Origin: JAJDNS01 sp963578825
Lineage (GTDB): Bacteria; Acidobacteriota; Vicinamibacteria; Fen-336
Assembly (NCBI GenBank): GCA_963578825.1
Contig: CAUZDW010000015.1
Coordinates: 1-64,000 of the forward strand
DNA: 64,000 bases
Direction of reading: 5' to 3'
In this document: in pieces, positions 16,764 to 26,534 of the stretch
How the letters are laid out: every line of letters begins with the position of its first letter
Position numbering within the stretch: position 1 is the stretch's first letter
The notes under the pieces: generated by a model
The model's database searches: none
Told to the model about the DNA's origin: nothing
The model's input: the letters and a program-made list of their open reading frames with translations, nothing else
Position numbers and translations under genes: made by a program

Positions 16764-18733
16764 GACCAGAGGAGATAGCCCAGGAGCGCCACAGCTCCCG
16801 CGAGGATGAGCAGCACGTACTGGCGCACGAGCCCGGTCTGCAGCGGACCAAGCGTCGCCGCCAGGGCTTTCGTCATGGAGCCGGCACGATTGACGGCGCC
16901 GTCGATGAGGCGGGCGTCGATCTGCTCCCAGAGCAGGGCGCGGCTCCCGTCGATCACCACCCGCCGGACGAATGCGTTGTAGACGTCATCCCAGTAGTAC
17001 TTCGCCGCGAAGATCCGGAGCGCGGGACGGAGCGAGGAGGCGATGCTCGCCCGGGCGCCGGGAAGGGCCAGGTAGAGGTAGTAGGCGATGAGGATCCCCG
17101 CGATGGCGGTGAGAGTCGCCAGAACGGGCAGCCACGCGACGTGGGCGAGATGCCCGTCGCCCACGCGAAACACCGGTCCCACGATCTCCGGGATCGAGAC
17201 GAGATGCCACCCCTCCGGCTGGCCCAACTCCCCCGGTCTCCCGGGCAGCGGTATCCCGAAGCCCCCCACCGCCGAGGCGATGGCGAGAAGCACGAGGGGC
17301 ACCACCATGAGCCACGGCGACTCGCGCACGTGGTGCTCGGCATCGTCCCCGCCACGGAAGGTCCCGAAGAAGGTCAGGAAGACGAGCCTGGCCATGTAGA
17401 AGGAGGTCAGGAGCGCGGTGAAGAGACCGATCCCGAAGAGCACGGGATGCCCGAGAGCGGCCGCGAGGATCTCGTCCTTGCTGAAGAAGCCAGCGAAGAA
17501 CGGGATGCCTGCAATCGCCAGGGTCCCCACGAGGAACGTCCCGAACGTCCACGGAATCTTCGTCCTGAGGCCGCCCATCCTCGTCATGTCCTGCTCGCCG
17601 GACATGGCGTGGATCACCGAACCCGAGCCGAGGAAAAGAAGAGCCTTGAAGAAGGCGTGGGTGTAGAGGTGAAAGACCCCCACGCCGAACGCGCCCATGC
17701 CGCACGCCAGGAACATGTAGCCGAGCTGGCTCACGGTGGAGTAGGCGAGGACCCGCTTGATGTCGGTCTGGACGAGAGCGATGGTGGCGGCCATGAGCGC
17801 GGTCGCGGCGCCCACGACCGCGACGGTCATCATCGCCGTTTCCGACACGTGATAGAGCGGGCCGAGCCGAGCCACCATGTAGACTCCGGCGGTCACCATC
17901 GTCGCGGCGTGGATCAGCGCCGAGACCGGCGTCGGGCCCTCCATGGCGTCGGGAAGCCAGACGTGGAGCGGGATCTGGGCGCTCTTGCCGGTCGCCCCGA
18001 TGAACAGGAGGAGGCACGCGATCGTCGCGGGACCGAACTCCCACAGCCTCTCGGGAGCCAGCGAGCCGGCGTTGTCGGCGATGTCCACCAGGTCGAGGCT
18101 TCCGAAGGCGTGGAACATGAACGCCATGCCGAGGATGAGCCCCACGTCGCCGATGCGGTTCACGATGAAGGCCTTGAGGCCCGCGGCCGACGCGCTGTCC
18201 TTGCGGTACCAGAACCCGATCAGGAGGTAGGAGCACAGGCCCACCCCCTCCCACCCCACGAACATCAAGGGGAGGTTTCCGCCCAGGACCAGCAGGAGCA
18301 TGAAGAACGTGAAGAGGTTGAGGTACGAGAAAAAACGGACCCGTTCCTCGTCGTGGGCCATGTAGCCCAGCGAGTAGATGTGGATGAGCGCGCCCACGCC
18401 GGTGACCACCAGGGTCATGAGCGAGGAGAGCGGGTCCACGAGAAGGCTGAACGGCACGCGGAAGCCCCCGGCCTCCATCCACTCGAACCCCAGATAGGGC
18501 TGGGAGAACCTCAGGCCCGTCGGGCCTGCCACCAGGCCGTAGAGCCGCGCCGTCGTCCAGGCCGAAAGGCCGAACGCGATGAGCACGGTGGCGCAGGCGA
18601 GCCACCCGGCGCCGCTCTCTTCCTTGTCCCTCTTGATCCAGTCCCCGAAGAGGGCCAGGACGACGAAGCCGAGAAGCGGCAAGAGAAGTACAGCGATGGG
18701 CAGAACGGTGTCGAGTTTGGTCAGCTCGAGCAC
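16760..18733 (-). CDS. nuoL: NADH-quinone oxidoreductase subunit L
   Basis: The distal antiporter-like pump subunit of complex I, 657 residues with about 16 membrane helices including the C-terminal lateral helix. Diagnostic segments are LMTLVVTGVGALIHIYSLGY, FVGWEGVGLCSYLLIGFWY, IPLHVWLPDAMEGPTPVSAL and VLAYSTVSQLGYMFLACG. The start is GTG at 18733, right after the nuoK stop (18735). It ends with a four-base overlap with nuoM. Length and motifs are normal. Confidence 0.97.
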   Translation of the reverse strand: MLELTKLDTVLPIAVLLLPLLGFVVLALFGDWIKRDKEESGAGWLACATVLIAFGLSAWTTARLYGLVAGPTGLRFSQPYLGFEWMEAGGFRVPFSLLVDPLSSLMTLVVTGVGALIHIYSLGYMAHDEERVRFFSYLNLFTFFMLLLVLGGNLPLMFVGWEGVGLCSYLLIGFWYRKDSASAAGLKAFIVNRIGDVGLILGMAFMFHAFGSLDLVDIADNAGSLAPERLWEFGPATIACLLLFIGATGKSAQIPLHVWLPDAMEGPTPVSALIHAATMVTAGVYMVARLGPLYHVSETAMMTVAVVGAATALMAATIALVQTDIKRVLAYSTVSQLGYMFLACGMGAFGVGVFHLYTHAFFKALLFLGSGSVIHAMSGEQDMTRMGGLRTKIPWTFGTFLVGTLAIAGIPFFAGFFSKDEILAAALGHPVLFGIGLFTALLTSFYMARLVFLTFFGTFRGGDDAEHHVRESPWLMVVPLVLLAIASAVGGFGIPLPGRPGELGQPEGWHLVSIPEIVGPVFRVGDGHLAHVAWLPVLATLTAIAGILIAYYLYLALPGARASIASSLRPALRIFAAKYYWDDVYNAFVRRVVIDGSRALLWEQIDARLIDGAVNRAGSMTKALAATLGPLQTGLVRQYVLLILAGAVALLGYLLWS

Positions 18734-18734
18734 G

Positions 18735-19046
18735 CTATCCCTTCAAGAGGTTGAACGCGTCCAGGTCCAGCGTGTCCTTGTGCCGATCGAGCGCGATGAC
18801 GATGGCGAGCCCGACCGCCGCTTCCGACGCGGCCACCACCATGACGAAGAACACCAGGACCTGGCCGTCGAGAGTGCCGTGTGCCCGGCTGAACGCCACG
18901 AAGGCCAGGTTCACACCGTTCAGCATGAGCTCGATGCACATGAGCACGGTGATGACGTTGCGCCGGAGGAAGACGCCAAGGACACCGAGGGCGAAGAGAA
19001 CGAGGCTCAGCAGGATCGCGTGGTGGACGAAGCCGGGACTCTCCAT
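18735..19046 (-). CDS. nuoK: NADH-quinone oxidoreductase subunit K
   Basis: A 103-residue protein with three membrane helices. The conserved Glu residues lie in MCIELMLNGVNLAFVAFSR and in VAASEAAVGLAIVIAL, both essential for proton transfer in NuoK. ATG 19046 follows the nuoJ stop by 4 bp. A longer upstream reading is an artefact of the GC-rich frame. Confidence 0.96.
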   Translation of the reverse strand: MESPGFVHHAILLSLVLFALGVLGVFLRRNVITVLMCIELMLNGVNLAFVAFSRAHGTLDGQVLVFFVMVVAASEAAVGLAIVIALDRHKDTLDLDAFNLLKG

Positions 19047-19050
19047 GACG

Positions 19051-19545
19051 CTAGAGCTCCTTCTTCGCCAGCACCACTGCTCCCACGAGGGCAGCGAGGA
19101 TGAGGATGGAGGTGGCCTCGAAGGCGTAGAGGAACTGCGGCGAGAAGAGGATCCGGGCCATCTCGACGGTCGAGGCATCGAAGCTCGGCGCCGGCGCCAG
19201 CTCGAAGCGCAGCAGGACCGTCCCCGCCTGGAGGACCAGGAGCGCCACCAGGGCCAGCGCCAGGCCACGCAGGGTACGCGCGCCTTCGCCGGGGCCGTCC
19301 TCCTCTCGTTTCACGTTCAGGAGCATCAGGACGAAGAGGAAGAGCACCATGATCGCGCCCGCGTAGACGATCACCTGCAGGACGGCGATGAAGGGCGAGC
19401 CCAGGAGCCCGAAGATGACCGCGACCGAGCAAAGGGTCACGATGAGGGCAAGGGCCGAGTACATCGGGTTGCGCTGGGAGATGACGACCACTGCCGAGGC
19501 GACGGCGATGGCGGCGAAGGCGTAGAAGAGGATCGCGTCCATCAT
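19051..19545 (-). CDS. nuoJ: NADH-quinone oxidoreductase subunit J
   Basis: A 164-residue protein with five membrane helices. The conserved core is RNPMYSALALIVTLCSVAVI followed by VIVYAGAIMVLFLFVLMLLN. The ATG at 19545 overlaps the nuoH stop by one base (TGATG); an adjacent second ATG at 19542 is equally possible. In most operons nuoI sits between H and J; here it is absent and the overlap is tight, so the arrangement looks settled rather than freshly deleted. Confidence 0.95.
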   Translation of the reverse strand: MMDAILFYAFAAIAVASAVVVISQRNPMYSALALIVTLCSVAVIFGLLGSPFIAVLQVIVYAGAIMVLFLFVLMLLNVKREEDGPGEGARTLRGLALALVALLVLQAGTVLLRFELAPAPSFDASTVEMARILFSPQFLYAFEATSILILAALVGAVVLAKKEL

Positions 19546-20576
19546 CAACCCGAGATCGCCACCCAGGCGGCGAACACCATGACCCAGACGGCCACCAGCG
19601 GAATCAGCACCTTCCACCCCAGGTGCATGAGCTGATCGTAGCGAAAGCGGGGCAGCGTGGCCCGCAGCCAGATGAAGACGAAGAGGAAGAAAGCGACCTT
19701 CAAGCCCCACCACACGAAGCCCAGGGGGAACCCGGCCAGGGTCTCCGGCATCCCGGGGATGCCCGAGTGCCAGCCGCCGAGGAAGAGGTTTGCGAGCAGC
19801 ACGGTCACGGTGATCATGTTGATGTACTCGGCCATCTGGATGAGCGCGAAGCGCATCGACGAGTACTCTGTGTGGAAGCCCGCCACGAGCTCGCTTTCGG
19901 CCTCGGGGAGATCGAAGGGGGTCCGGGCGACCTCCGCCGTGGCTGCGAGGACGTACACGAGGAAGGCGGGGAAATGCAGGAAGACGTTCCAGTTCAGGAA
20001 CCACCCCGACTGGTCTGCAACGATGTCGTTGATGCGGAACGACCGGGCGGCCATGATCAGGGTCACCCAGGAGAACCCCAGCGCGAGCTCGTAGGAGAAC
20101 ATCTGAGCCGACGACCTGAGGCCGCCGAGGAGCGAGTACTTGTTGTTGGCGGCCCACCCTGCGATCACGATCCCATAGACCCCGATGGCCGTCACAGCTA
20201 AGATGAAAAGCAGCCCCACCTCGATGTCGGCGATCTGGATCTGAAGCCTCCGGCCGAAGGCCTGGAAGGGCGGGCCGTACGGGATCACCGCCGTCGCCAG
20301 GAGCGCCGTCGCCACAGCCACCACCGGAGCCGCCAGAAAGGCCCACTTGTCGGCTGCCGCGGGCATCGCCTCTTCCTTGAAGAAGAGCTTGATCCCGTCG
20401 GCGACGGGCTGGAGGATGCCGAAGGGGCCGGTCCTGTTCGGGCCGAGCCGATACTGCATGAGGGCGAGGGTGCGCCGTTCGACCCACGTCATGAGCGAGA
20501 AACCCCCGAGCAGCGCGCTGATCACGATGACGATGGTGACGACGGCGATCAGGAGCTCCTCGGCCAGGGATGTCAC
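19545..20576 (-). CDS. nuoH: NADH-quinone oxidoreductase subunit H
   Basis: The quinone-site membrane subunit of complex I, 343 residues and about eight to nine helices. It has TWVERRTLALMQYRLGPNRT near residue 30, GILQPVADGIKLFFKEE, the acidic loop ending RTPFDLPEAESELVAGFHTE near residue 220 and the terminal LPRFRYDQLMHLGWKVLIPL. GTG 20576 overlaps the nuoEF stop by four bases (GTGA), leaving no room for nuoG. Confidence 0.97.
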   Translation of the reverse strand: MTSLAEELLIAVVTIVIVISALLGGFSLMTWVERRTLALMQYRLGPNRTGPFGILQPVADGIKLFFKEEAMPAAADKWAFLAAPVVAVATALLATAVIPYGPPFQAFGRRLQIQIADIEVGLLFILAVTAIGVYGIVIAGWAANNKYSLLGGLRSSAQMFSYELALGFSWVTLIMAARSFRINDIVADQSGWFLNWNVFLHFPAFLVYVLAATAEVARTPFDLPEAESELVAGFHTEYSSMRFALIQMAEYINMITVTVLLANLFLGGWHSGIPGMPETLAGFPLGFVWWGLKVAFFLFVFIWLRATLPRFRYDQLMHLGWKVLIPLVAVWVMVFAAWVAISG

Positions 20577-22408
20577 GCGGGGACCGCCTTGCCCGTCCTG
20601 GCCCCGGCGCTGGCCTTCGCCTTCGCCTTTACTTCTTCAAAGGTGGGCGCCACCGACTTCCAGCAACGCTTCTCGCGAACGTGGTACTCGAACTCCTCCC
20701 GAAACTTCGTGAGCGACGACCGGGGAGGAGCGATTGCGGCGTCCCCGAACGGGCAGACCGTCTTTCCCGCGATCGAGTCCGTGATCTTCCAGAGAAGGTC
20801 CAGGTCCTTCTCCTCCGCCTCGCCCGCCTCGATTCGCTCGAGCAGCCGCAGCATCCAGCCCGTCCCCTCCCTGCAGGGGGAGCACTTGCCGCAGGACTCG
20901 TGCTTGTAGAAGTACGAGAGGTTCTTGGCCATCCACACCATGCAGGTGGAGTCGTCCATCACGATGGTCCCCGCCGAGCCGAGCATCGAGCCCGCTTTGG
21001 CCACGCTGTCAAAGTCCATGGCGATGTCGATCTCGTCCGGCGTGAGGACCGGGGTCGACGAGCCCCCGGGAACCACCGCCTTGAGCTTGCGGCCGTTCCT
21101 GAGCCCCTGGGCGTATCCCTGATCGAAGATCAGGTCACGGAGGGTGATCCGCCCCATCGGGGCCTCGTAGCTTCCCGGACGCACGACGTGGCCGCTGATG
21201 GAGTAGAGCTTGGGTCCCCCGTTCTTCTCGGTCCCGTAGCTGGCAAACCACTCCGCCCCCCGCTCGAGGACGAGAGGCACGTTGGCCAGCGTCTCCACGT
21301 TGTTCACGATCGTCGGACAGCCGTACACCCCGACCACCGCCGGGAAGGGAGGCTTGATGCGAGGCTGGCCGCGCTTTCCTTCCAGGGACTCGATGAGGGC
21401 CGTTTCCTCGCCGCACTCGTACGAGCCGGCGCCGCGATGGACCCACACGTCCACGCCGGTGCCGAGCACGTTCTTGCCGACGATTCCCGCCGCCCGCGCC
21501 GTGGCGAGTTCCACGAGGGTGCGCGCACCCTCGTGGAACTCGCCACGGATGTAGATGTAGGCCGTCTTCGAACGGATCGCGTGGCACGAGACGACGATGG
21601 CCTCGATGAGCCGATGCGGGTCCCGCTCGAGGATCACGCGGTCCTTGTAGGTGCCAGGCTCGCTCTCATCGGCGTTGACGCAGAGATAGCGGGGCTTCGG
21701 GTTGTCCTTGGGCAGGAAGCCCCACTTCATCCCCGTGGGGAACCCGGCCCCTCCGCGACCGCGAAGGCCCGAGCGCTTGACCGTCTCGATGATGTCCCCG
21801 GGCTCCAGCTTCAGCCACTCGCCCAGCTTCGCGTAGCCCCCGGAGGCCTTGTACACGTCGATGGAGGTGGAGTTCTCCTTCCAGACGTTCTGAAAGAGGA
21901 TGTGCTCGCCGGGGCTCTTCGGCCAGTCGAAGGTGCGCCGAACCGTCTCGCCGGCGAGGACGTGGTCGATGTCCGATTCCGAGGCGTGCTCGAGCCACTC
22001 GCCGTTCACCTGCACGGCCGGCGCCCCACCGCAGGCGGCGAGGCATTCGACCTCCTTGACCGTGAACTTCCCGTCCCCGGTGGTGCCCCCGGCTTCGATC
22101 CCGAGCTTGCGGCAGGCGTGCCCGAGGAGGCCCTCCGAGCCGCCGAGGGCACACGACAACGTGGTGCAGACCTCGATGAGGGTCTTTCCCTTCGGCTGGA
22201 GGTGGAACATCGTGTAGAAGCTGGCGGTGTCCTTCACCTGCGCGGGGCTCAGGTCCAGAAGCGTCCCGACGTACTCCATCGCCTCGGGGCTGATCCAGCC
22301 CTCCTGCTCCTGAACCAGCCGGAGCGCCGGCAGGAGGGCGGAGCGCTTCACCGGGTAGCGGGCGACGGTGTCCTCGAAGGTCTTCAGGTTGTCGGGGGTG
22401 AGCTCCAT
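20573..22408 (-). CDS. nuoEF: Fused NuoE-NuoF (complex I NADH-oxidising subunits)
   Basis: One chain of about 611 residues combines two peripheral-arm subunits. Residues 1 to about 160 are NuoE (24 kDa) with the [2Fe-2S] cysteines in CTTLSCALGG and CLAACGGAP. The rest is NuoF: GRGGAGFPTGMKWGF (FMN/NADH site), NADESEPGTYKDR, GAGSYECGEETALIESLEG and the N3 [4Fe-4S] motif SCGKCSPCREGTGW with the distal Cys in KTVCPFGDAA. It oxidises NADH and passes electrons to FMN and clusters. ATG 22408 lies 4 bp after nuoA. A perfect 46-bp palindrome (21501-21546) falls in the coding region at residues about 288-303, where the sequence GEFHEGARTLVELAT departs from the usual family pattern, although the frame is kept. 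Confidence 0.95.
   Translation of the reverse strand: MELTPDNLKTFEDTVARYPVKRSALLPALRLVQEQEGWISPEAMEYVGTLLDLSPAQVKDTASFYTMFHLQPKGKTLIEVCTTLSCALGGSEGLLGHACRKLGIEAGGTTGDGKFTVKEVECLAACGGAPAVQVNGEWLEHASESDIDHVLAGETVRRTFDWPKSPGEHILFQNVWKENSTSIDVYKASGGYAKLGEWLKLEPGDIIETVKRSGLRGRGGAGFPTGMKWGFLPKDNPKPRYLCVNADESEPGTYKDRVILERDPHRLIEAIVVSCHAIRSKTAYIYIRGEFHEGARTLVELATARAAGIVGKNVLGTGVDVWVHRGAGSYECGEETALIESLEGKRGQPRIKPPFPAVVGVYGCPTIVNNVETLANVPLVLERGAEWFASYGTEKNGGPKLYSISGHVVRPGSYEAPMGRITLRDLIFDQGYAQGLRNGRKLKAVVPGGSSTPVLTPDEIDIAMDFDSVAKAGSMLGSAGTIVMDDSTCMVWMAKNLSYFYKHESCGKCSPCREGTGWMLRLLERIEAGEAEEKDLDLLWKITDSIAGKTVCPFGDAAIAPPRSSLTKFREEFEYHVREKRCWKSVAPTFEEVKAKAKASAGARTGKAVPA
21501..21546. repeat. Perfect 46-bp palindrome inside nuoF
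   Basis: Two 23-bp arms (gtggcgagttccacgagggt continuing gcg, then its exact reverse complement) meet with no spacer. It lies in the frame of nuoEF, between the conserved IYIRGEF and ARAAGIVGKN segments. A perfect zero-loop palindrome of this size in coding sequence is very unlikely by chance. It could be a template-switch mutation, a fold-back artefact of library preparation or assembly, or a genuine cruciform-forming element. Confidence 0.97.
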
Positions 22409-22412
22409 TGCG

Positions 22413-22763
22413 CTACCAGTCCATGGCTCCGACTCTCCATTCGTAGACGAAGCCGACACCGAGGACGAAGAAGAAGCCGCCCATGACGCTCAGGCCGTAG
22501 ACGCCCAGCTCGTCGAGGATGAGGGCCCACGGATAGAAGAAGGCCGTTTCCACGTCGAAGAGAATGAACAGCATGCACACGAGGTAGAACTTGACCGGGA
22601 ACCGCTCCCGGGCTGTCCCCACCGGGGGCACACCGCACTCGTACGTGCTCAGCTTCCCCTCGTCCGGACGAGGACGCCCCAGGAGGTTCGACATGGCCAG
22701 GGTGAAAACGCCGAAGCCGACTGCTACCGCGCCCAAGATCACGATCGGGAGGTAGCTGGGCAT
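22413..22763 (-). CDS. nuoA: NADH-quinone oxidoreductase subunit A
   Basis: A 116-residue protein with three membrane helices. It has the conserved loop KLSTYECGVPPVG followed by RFPVKFYLVCMLFILFDVET, including the loop Cys that contacts the quinone tunnel. It is first in the operon, downstream of a strong promoter (22846-22875). The next gene is nuoEF after 4 bp; nuoB, nuoC and nuoD, which normally follow nuoA, are absent here. Confidence 0.96.
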   Translation of the reverse strand: MPSYLPIVILGAVAVGFGVFTLAMSNLLGRPRPDEGKLSTYECGVPPVGTARERFPVKFYLVCMLFILFDVETAFFYPWALILDELGVYGLSVMGGFFFVLGVGFVYEWRVGAMDW

Positions 22764-22845
22764 GGTCAGAGCGTCTGGCGATCGCGCGGAAGCGATCCTG
22801 TGTTATCGGTGAACGCCGGCGAGCAGGGACGGCAGTCGACGCCGG

Positions 22846-22875
22846 AATATAGCGTCCGGCCTCGCAGGGTGTCAA
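22846..22875 (-). promoter_or_regulatory. Promoter of the nuo operon
   Basis: On the minus strand a perfect -35 TTGACA (22875-22870) is separated by 18 bp from TATATT (22851-22846). It lies about 80 bp upstream of nuoA in the 203-bp divergent region shared with pyk. It is the best sigma-70-type promoter in the window. Confidence 0.7.
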
Positions 22876-22949
22876 ACCCCCCGATGGTCCAGATGCCCGC
22901 AAATGCGTGTGAACAAGCGCCTCCCGACGATCGCGTGGCCGTGCTGGCT

Positions 22950-22955
22950 TATACT
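22950..22955 (+). promoter_or_regulatory. -10-like hexamer of pyk, probable leaderless start
   Basis: TATACT ends 11 bases before the pyk ATG (22967), with no Shine-Dalgarno between them and no clear -35. Confidence 0.4.
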
Positions 22956-22966
22956 CGTCGCGACTC

Positions 22967-24375
<1,409 letters not shown>

Positions 24376-24379
<4 letters not shown>

Positions 24380-24822
24380 CGAAAACGCCCCGGGACCAGG
24401 CCTGTGTCGGGCGTTTTGGGGTCGCGACGGCGGCGGGGCTCGTCGTGACCCTGGCCCTTCTCTGCGCCTGCTCGCGCCATCCCGATCCCAAGAATTACAA
24501 GTTCCCACCAGCCGAGGCCCCGGCGGTGGGCACGACGGCGGAAGGAATTGCGTCCTGGTACGGTCCCGGCTACCACGGCAAGACCACGGCCAGCGGCGAG
24601 AGGTTCGACCAGGACGCCCTGACGGCCGCACACCCCTACTGGGCGTTCGGCACCCGGGTGAAGGTGACGCTGGTCTCCACGGGCAAGAGCACGGTGGTGC
24701 GCATCAACGACCGCTTCCCGGCATACAAGGGGAGGCTCATCGACGTCTCCCGGGGCACTGCCAGGGAGATCGGGCTCATCGGGCCGGGCACGGGGACGGT
24801 GCGGCTCGAGGTGGTGCGGTAG
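24376..24822 (+). CDS. rlpA: RlpA-like septal ring lytic transglycosylase lipoprotein
   Basis: A 148-residue double-psi beta-barrel protein. It has a hydrophobic lipoprotein signal (LVVTLALLCAC, Cys about 32, a slightly unusual lipobox), then the RlpA signature ASWYGPGYHGKTTASGERF, AHPYWAFGTRVKVT and VRINDRFPAYKGRLIDVS with the catalytic Asp. RlpA cleaves glycan strands lacking stem peptides. No SPOR domain follows, so it may lack septal targeting. GTG 24376 is coupled to the pyk stop. Confidence 0.9.
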
Positions 24823-24954
24823 GATCTCGACGTCCGCCTATCCTCTTTTTGGGGCTGCAGTTACCCGGTTGAGGGGCGATCGCCGCAGCCACGGGGAAAG
24901 TCCGCCACCCGGGGGGCGCAAAAGGTCTACACTGAGGCCCCCTTTCGAGGTCAC

Positions 24955-25658
24955 ATGCACAACGCATCCAGCCAAGGCCAGGTGATCCTGGACCGGGCCT
25001 ACGACGCCTTTTCCGGCAAGGGGCTCGTCTACCAGGGGATGGACCATCTCGTGGGCAGCCTGGCGGACATGCGCTGGAGCTGGACCTCGGGAGCCCGGGG
25101 ATGCTGGAGGACCTCCGGGAGTTCTGCGATCGAGTCGCCCGGCCCGAGATGCACCACGACACCGAGCATGTCTACACCTGCGGTGCGGGCCAGAACTCGT
25201 TCACCGTGGATCCCTATGGTCGCCTCCAGATGTGCCAGCTCTCGCGCAAGAACTTCCATGATCTGAGCGAAGACACCTTCGCCAAGGGCTGGCACGAGCT
25301 GTTTCCGCGGCTGCGGGCCCGCACGTGGCAATCGAACGACACGTGCCGGACATGCAACCTGATGTCGCTCTGCGGAAGCTGCCCCGGCGCCGCAGAGATG
25401 GAGACGGGCGACCCCGAAGCCATCATCCCCGGTTTCTGCGAGGTCACGCACCTGCGGGCCTGGGCTGCGATGGGAGAAGGGAGCGGTCACAGAAGGGATG
25501 CGACGTGCTGCCTGGGCGACGGGCACCTGGCAGCCCGCCCCGACGACGAGGTGGCGGCACGGCTGGGCGGGGGCTGCGGCTCGTGCGGTCACGCCTCGCC
25601 CGAACCGGAGGAGCGTCTGGTGAAGCTGGAGCGGCGACGCGCTCCGGCCCGTTCCTGA
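24955..25658 (+). pseudogene. SPASM-domain fragment of a radical SAM maturase, core domain missing
   Basis: From 25074 the frame reads ALELDLGSPGMLEDLREFCD and then a clear SPASM domain: YTCGAGQNSFTVDPYGRLQM-C, then CRTCNLMSLCGSC and a last Cys in IIPGFC, enough ligands for auxiliary [4Fe-4S] clusters. The CxxxCxxC radical SAM motif and the TIM barrel that should precede it are absent. Upstream, ATG 24955 opens a different frame for about 39 residues; a one-base change near 25071 would join the two. Residues after the SPASM core include another Cys pair (GGGCGSCGH). Related enzymes modify peptides or EPS-associated proteins next to HprK-like kinases, as here. The gene is probably a deletion remnant or an assembly gap. 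The 5' piece could instead be an unrelated small ORF. Confidence 0.6.
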
Positions 25659-25663
25659 CCGGC

Positions 25664-26527
25664 GTGCCCCGCCGCACTCTGCGCCTGAGCGTTGGCGGCC
25701 TGGTTCTCGCCGTCGAGTCCCGCCGTCCCACCCCGGCACTCGATCCCCCACCGGACCTCGAGCCCTTTCTCGTGCGGCGGGGCGCCGACATCCGCCTCTC
25801 GCTTTCGGAAGAGGCTCCACCTCCCCCCGAAGGCGAGCTGCTCTTCGACTCCGGCGGCGTCTGGCGAGTGCACCGTCATGGCGGCCAGCTCCTCTACGAC
25901 TTCCGCGTCCCGAGGCTTCGTCCTCCGGTCTACAAGGCGGTGGTCGTCGACGAGGGCCTGAGGAAAGGCCGCCTGCACTTCCCGCGCTTCGAGGGGGGAC
26001 CGGCCTGGTCCCTCGACTACCCGCTGGACGAGCTGCTCTTTCAGCACCGTCTCGTTCGTGAAGGAGCAATCGAGGTCCACGCCTGCGCCGTCGCCTGGCG
26101 CGGCCGCGCCGCGGTTCTCTGCGGCCAATCGGGAGCCGGCAAGTCGACCACCGCCCACCTGTGGCGCCGCCACACCCGCGGAGCCCGCATTCTCTCGGAC
26201 GATCGCGTGGTCCTCAGGCCATCGGCGCGAGGGGTGCGGGCCTGGGGCACGCCGTGGCACGGTGACGGGGGTTTCGCCTTGCCGGAGTCGTCGCCCGTTG
26301 GCGCGATCTTCTTCCTGCGACACGGGCGCCGGACCCGTGTGCGCCCCCTCGGGCGCGCCCAGGCCGCGGCCCGGCTCCTCGCCCGCGGCTTTCCGCCACC
26401 CTGGGATTCCCGGGCCATGGCCCGCGCCCTCGACACCTGCGCGGCGGTGACGTCCGCCGTCCCGGCTTTCGAGCTGGCCTTCTGTCCGGATCGAAGTGCG
26501 GTCCACGCCGTGCGGGAGATCCTCTGA
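25664..26527 (+). CDS. HPr kinase-like (HprK-related) protein
   Basis: GTG 25664, 5 bp after the SPASM fragment, gives 287 residues. The C-terminal half holds a Walker A motif GQSGAGKSTTAHLW near residue 150, followed by a Walker B-like ILSDDRVVL and a serine/proline-rich loop, as in HprK/P and the HprK-related proteins of radical SAM/SPASM and exopolysaccharide clusters. The N-terminal about 110 residues form a beta-rich domain with no HPr(Ser)-type signature. True HprK phosphorylates HPr; these relatives have no proven substrate. Context with the SPASM piece suggests a peptide- or protein-modifying cluster of which only part remains. Confidence 0.75.
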   Translation: MPRRTLRLSVGGLVLAVESRRPTPALDPPPDLEPFLVRRGADIRLSLSEEAPPPPEGELLFDSGGVWRVHRHGGQLLYDFRVPRLRPPVYKAVVVDEGLRKGRLHFPRFEGGPAWSLDYPLDELLFQHRLVREGAIEVHACAVAWRGRAAVLCGQSGAGKSTTAHLWRRHTRGARILSDDRVVLRPSARGVRAWGTPWHGDGGFALPESSPVGAIFFLRHGRRTRVRPLGRAQAAARLLARGFPPPWDSRAMARALDTCAAVTSAVPAFELAFCPDRSAVHAVREIL

Positions 26528-26534
26528 CCGGAGG

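Noticed and set aside
15294..18754. Long plus-strand frames opposite nuoM and nuoL (494 and 537 residues)
   Set aside because: Glu/Arg/His-rich antisense shadows of membrane-protein codons.
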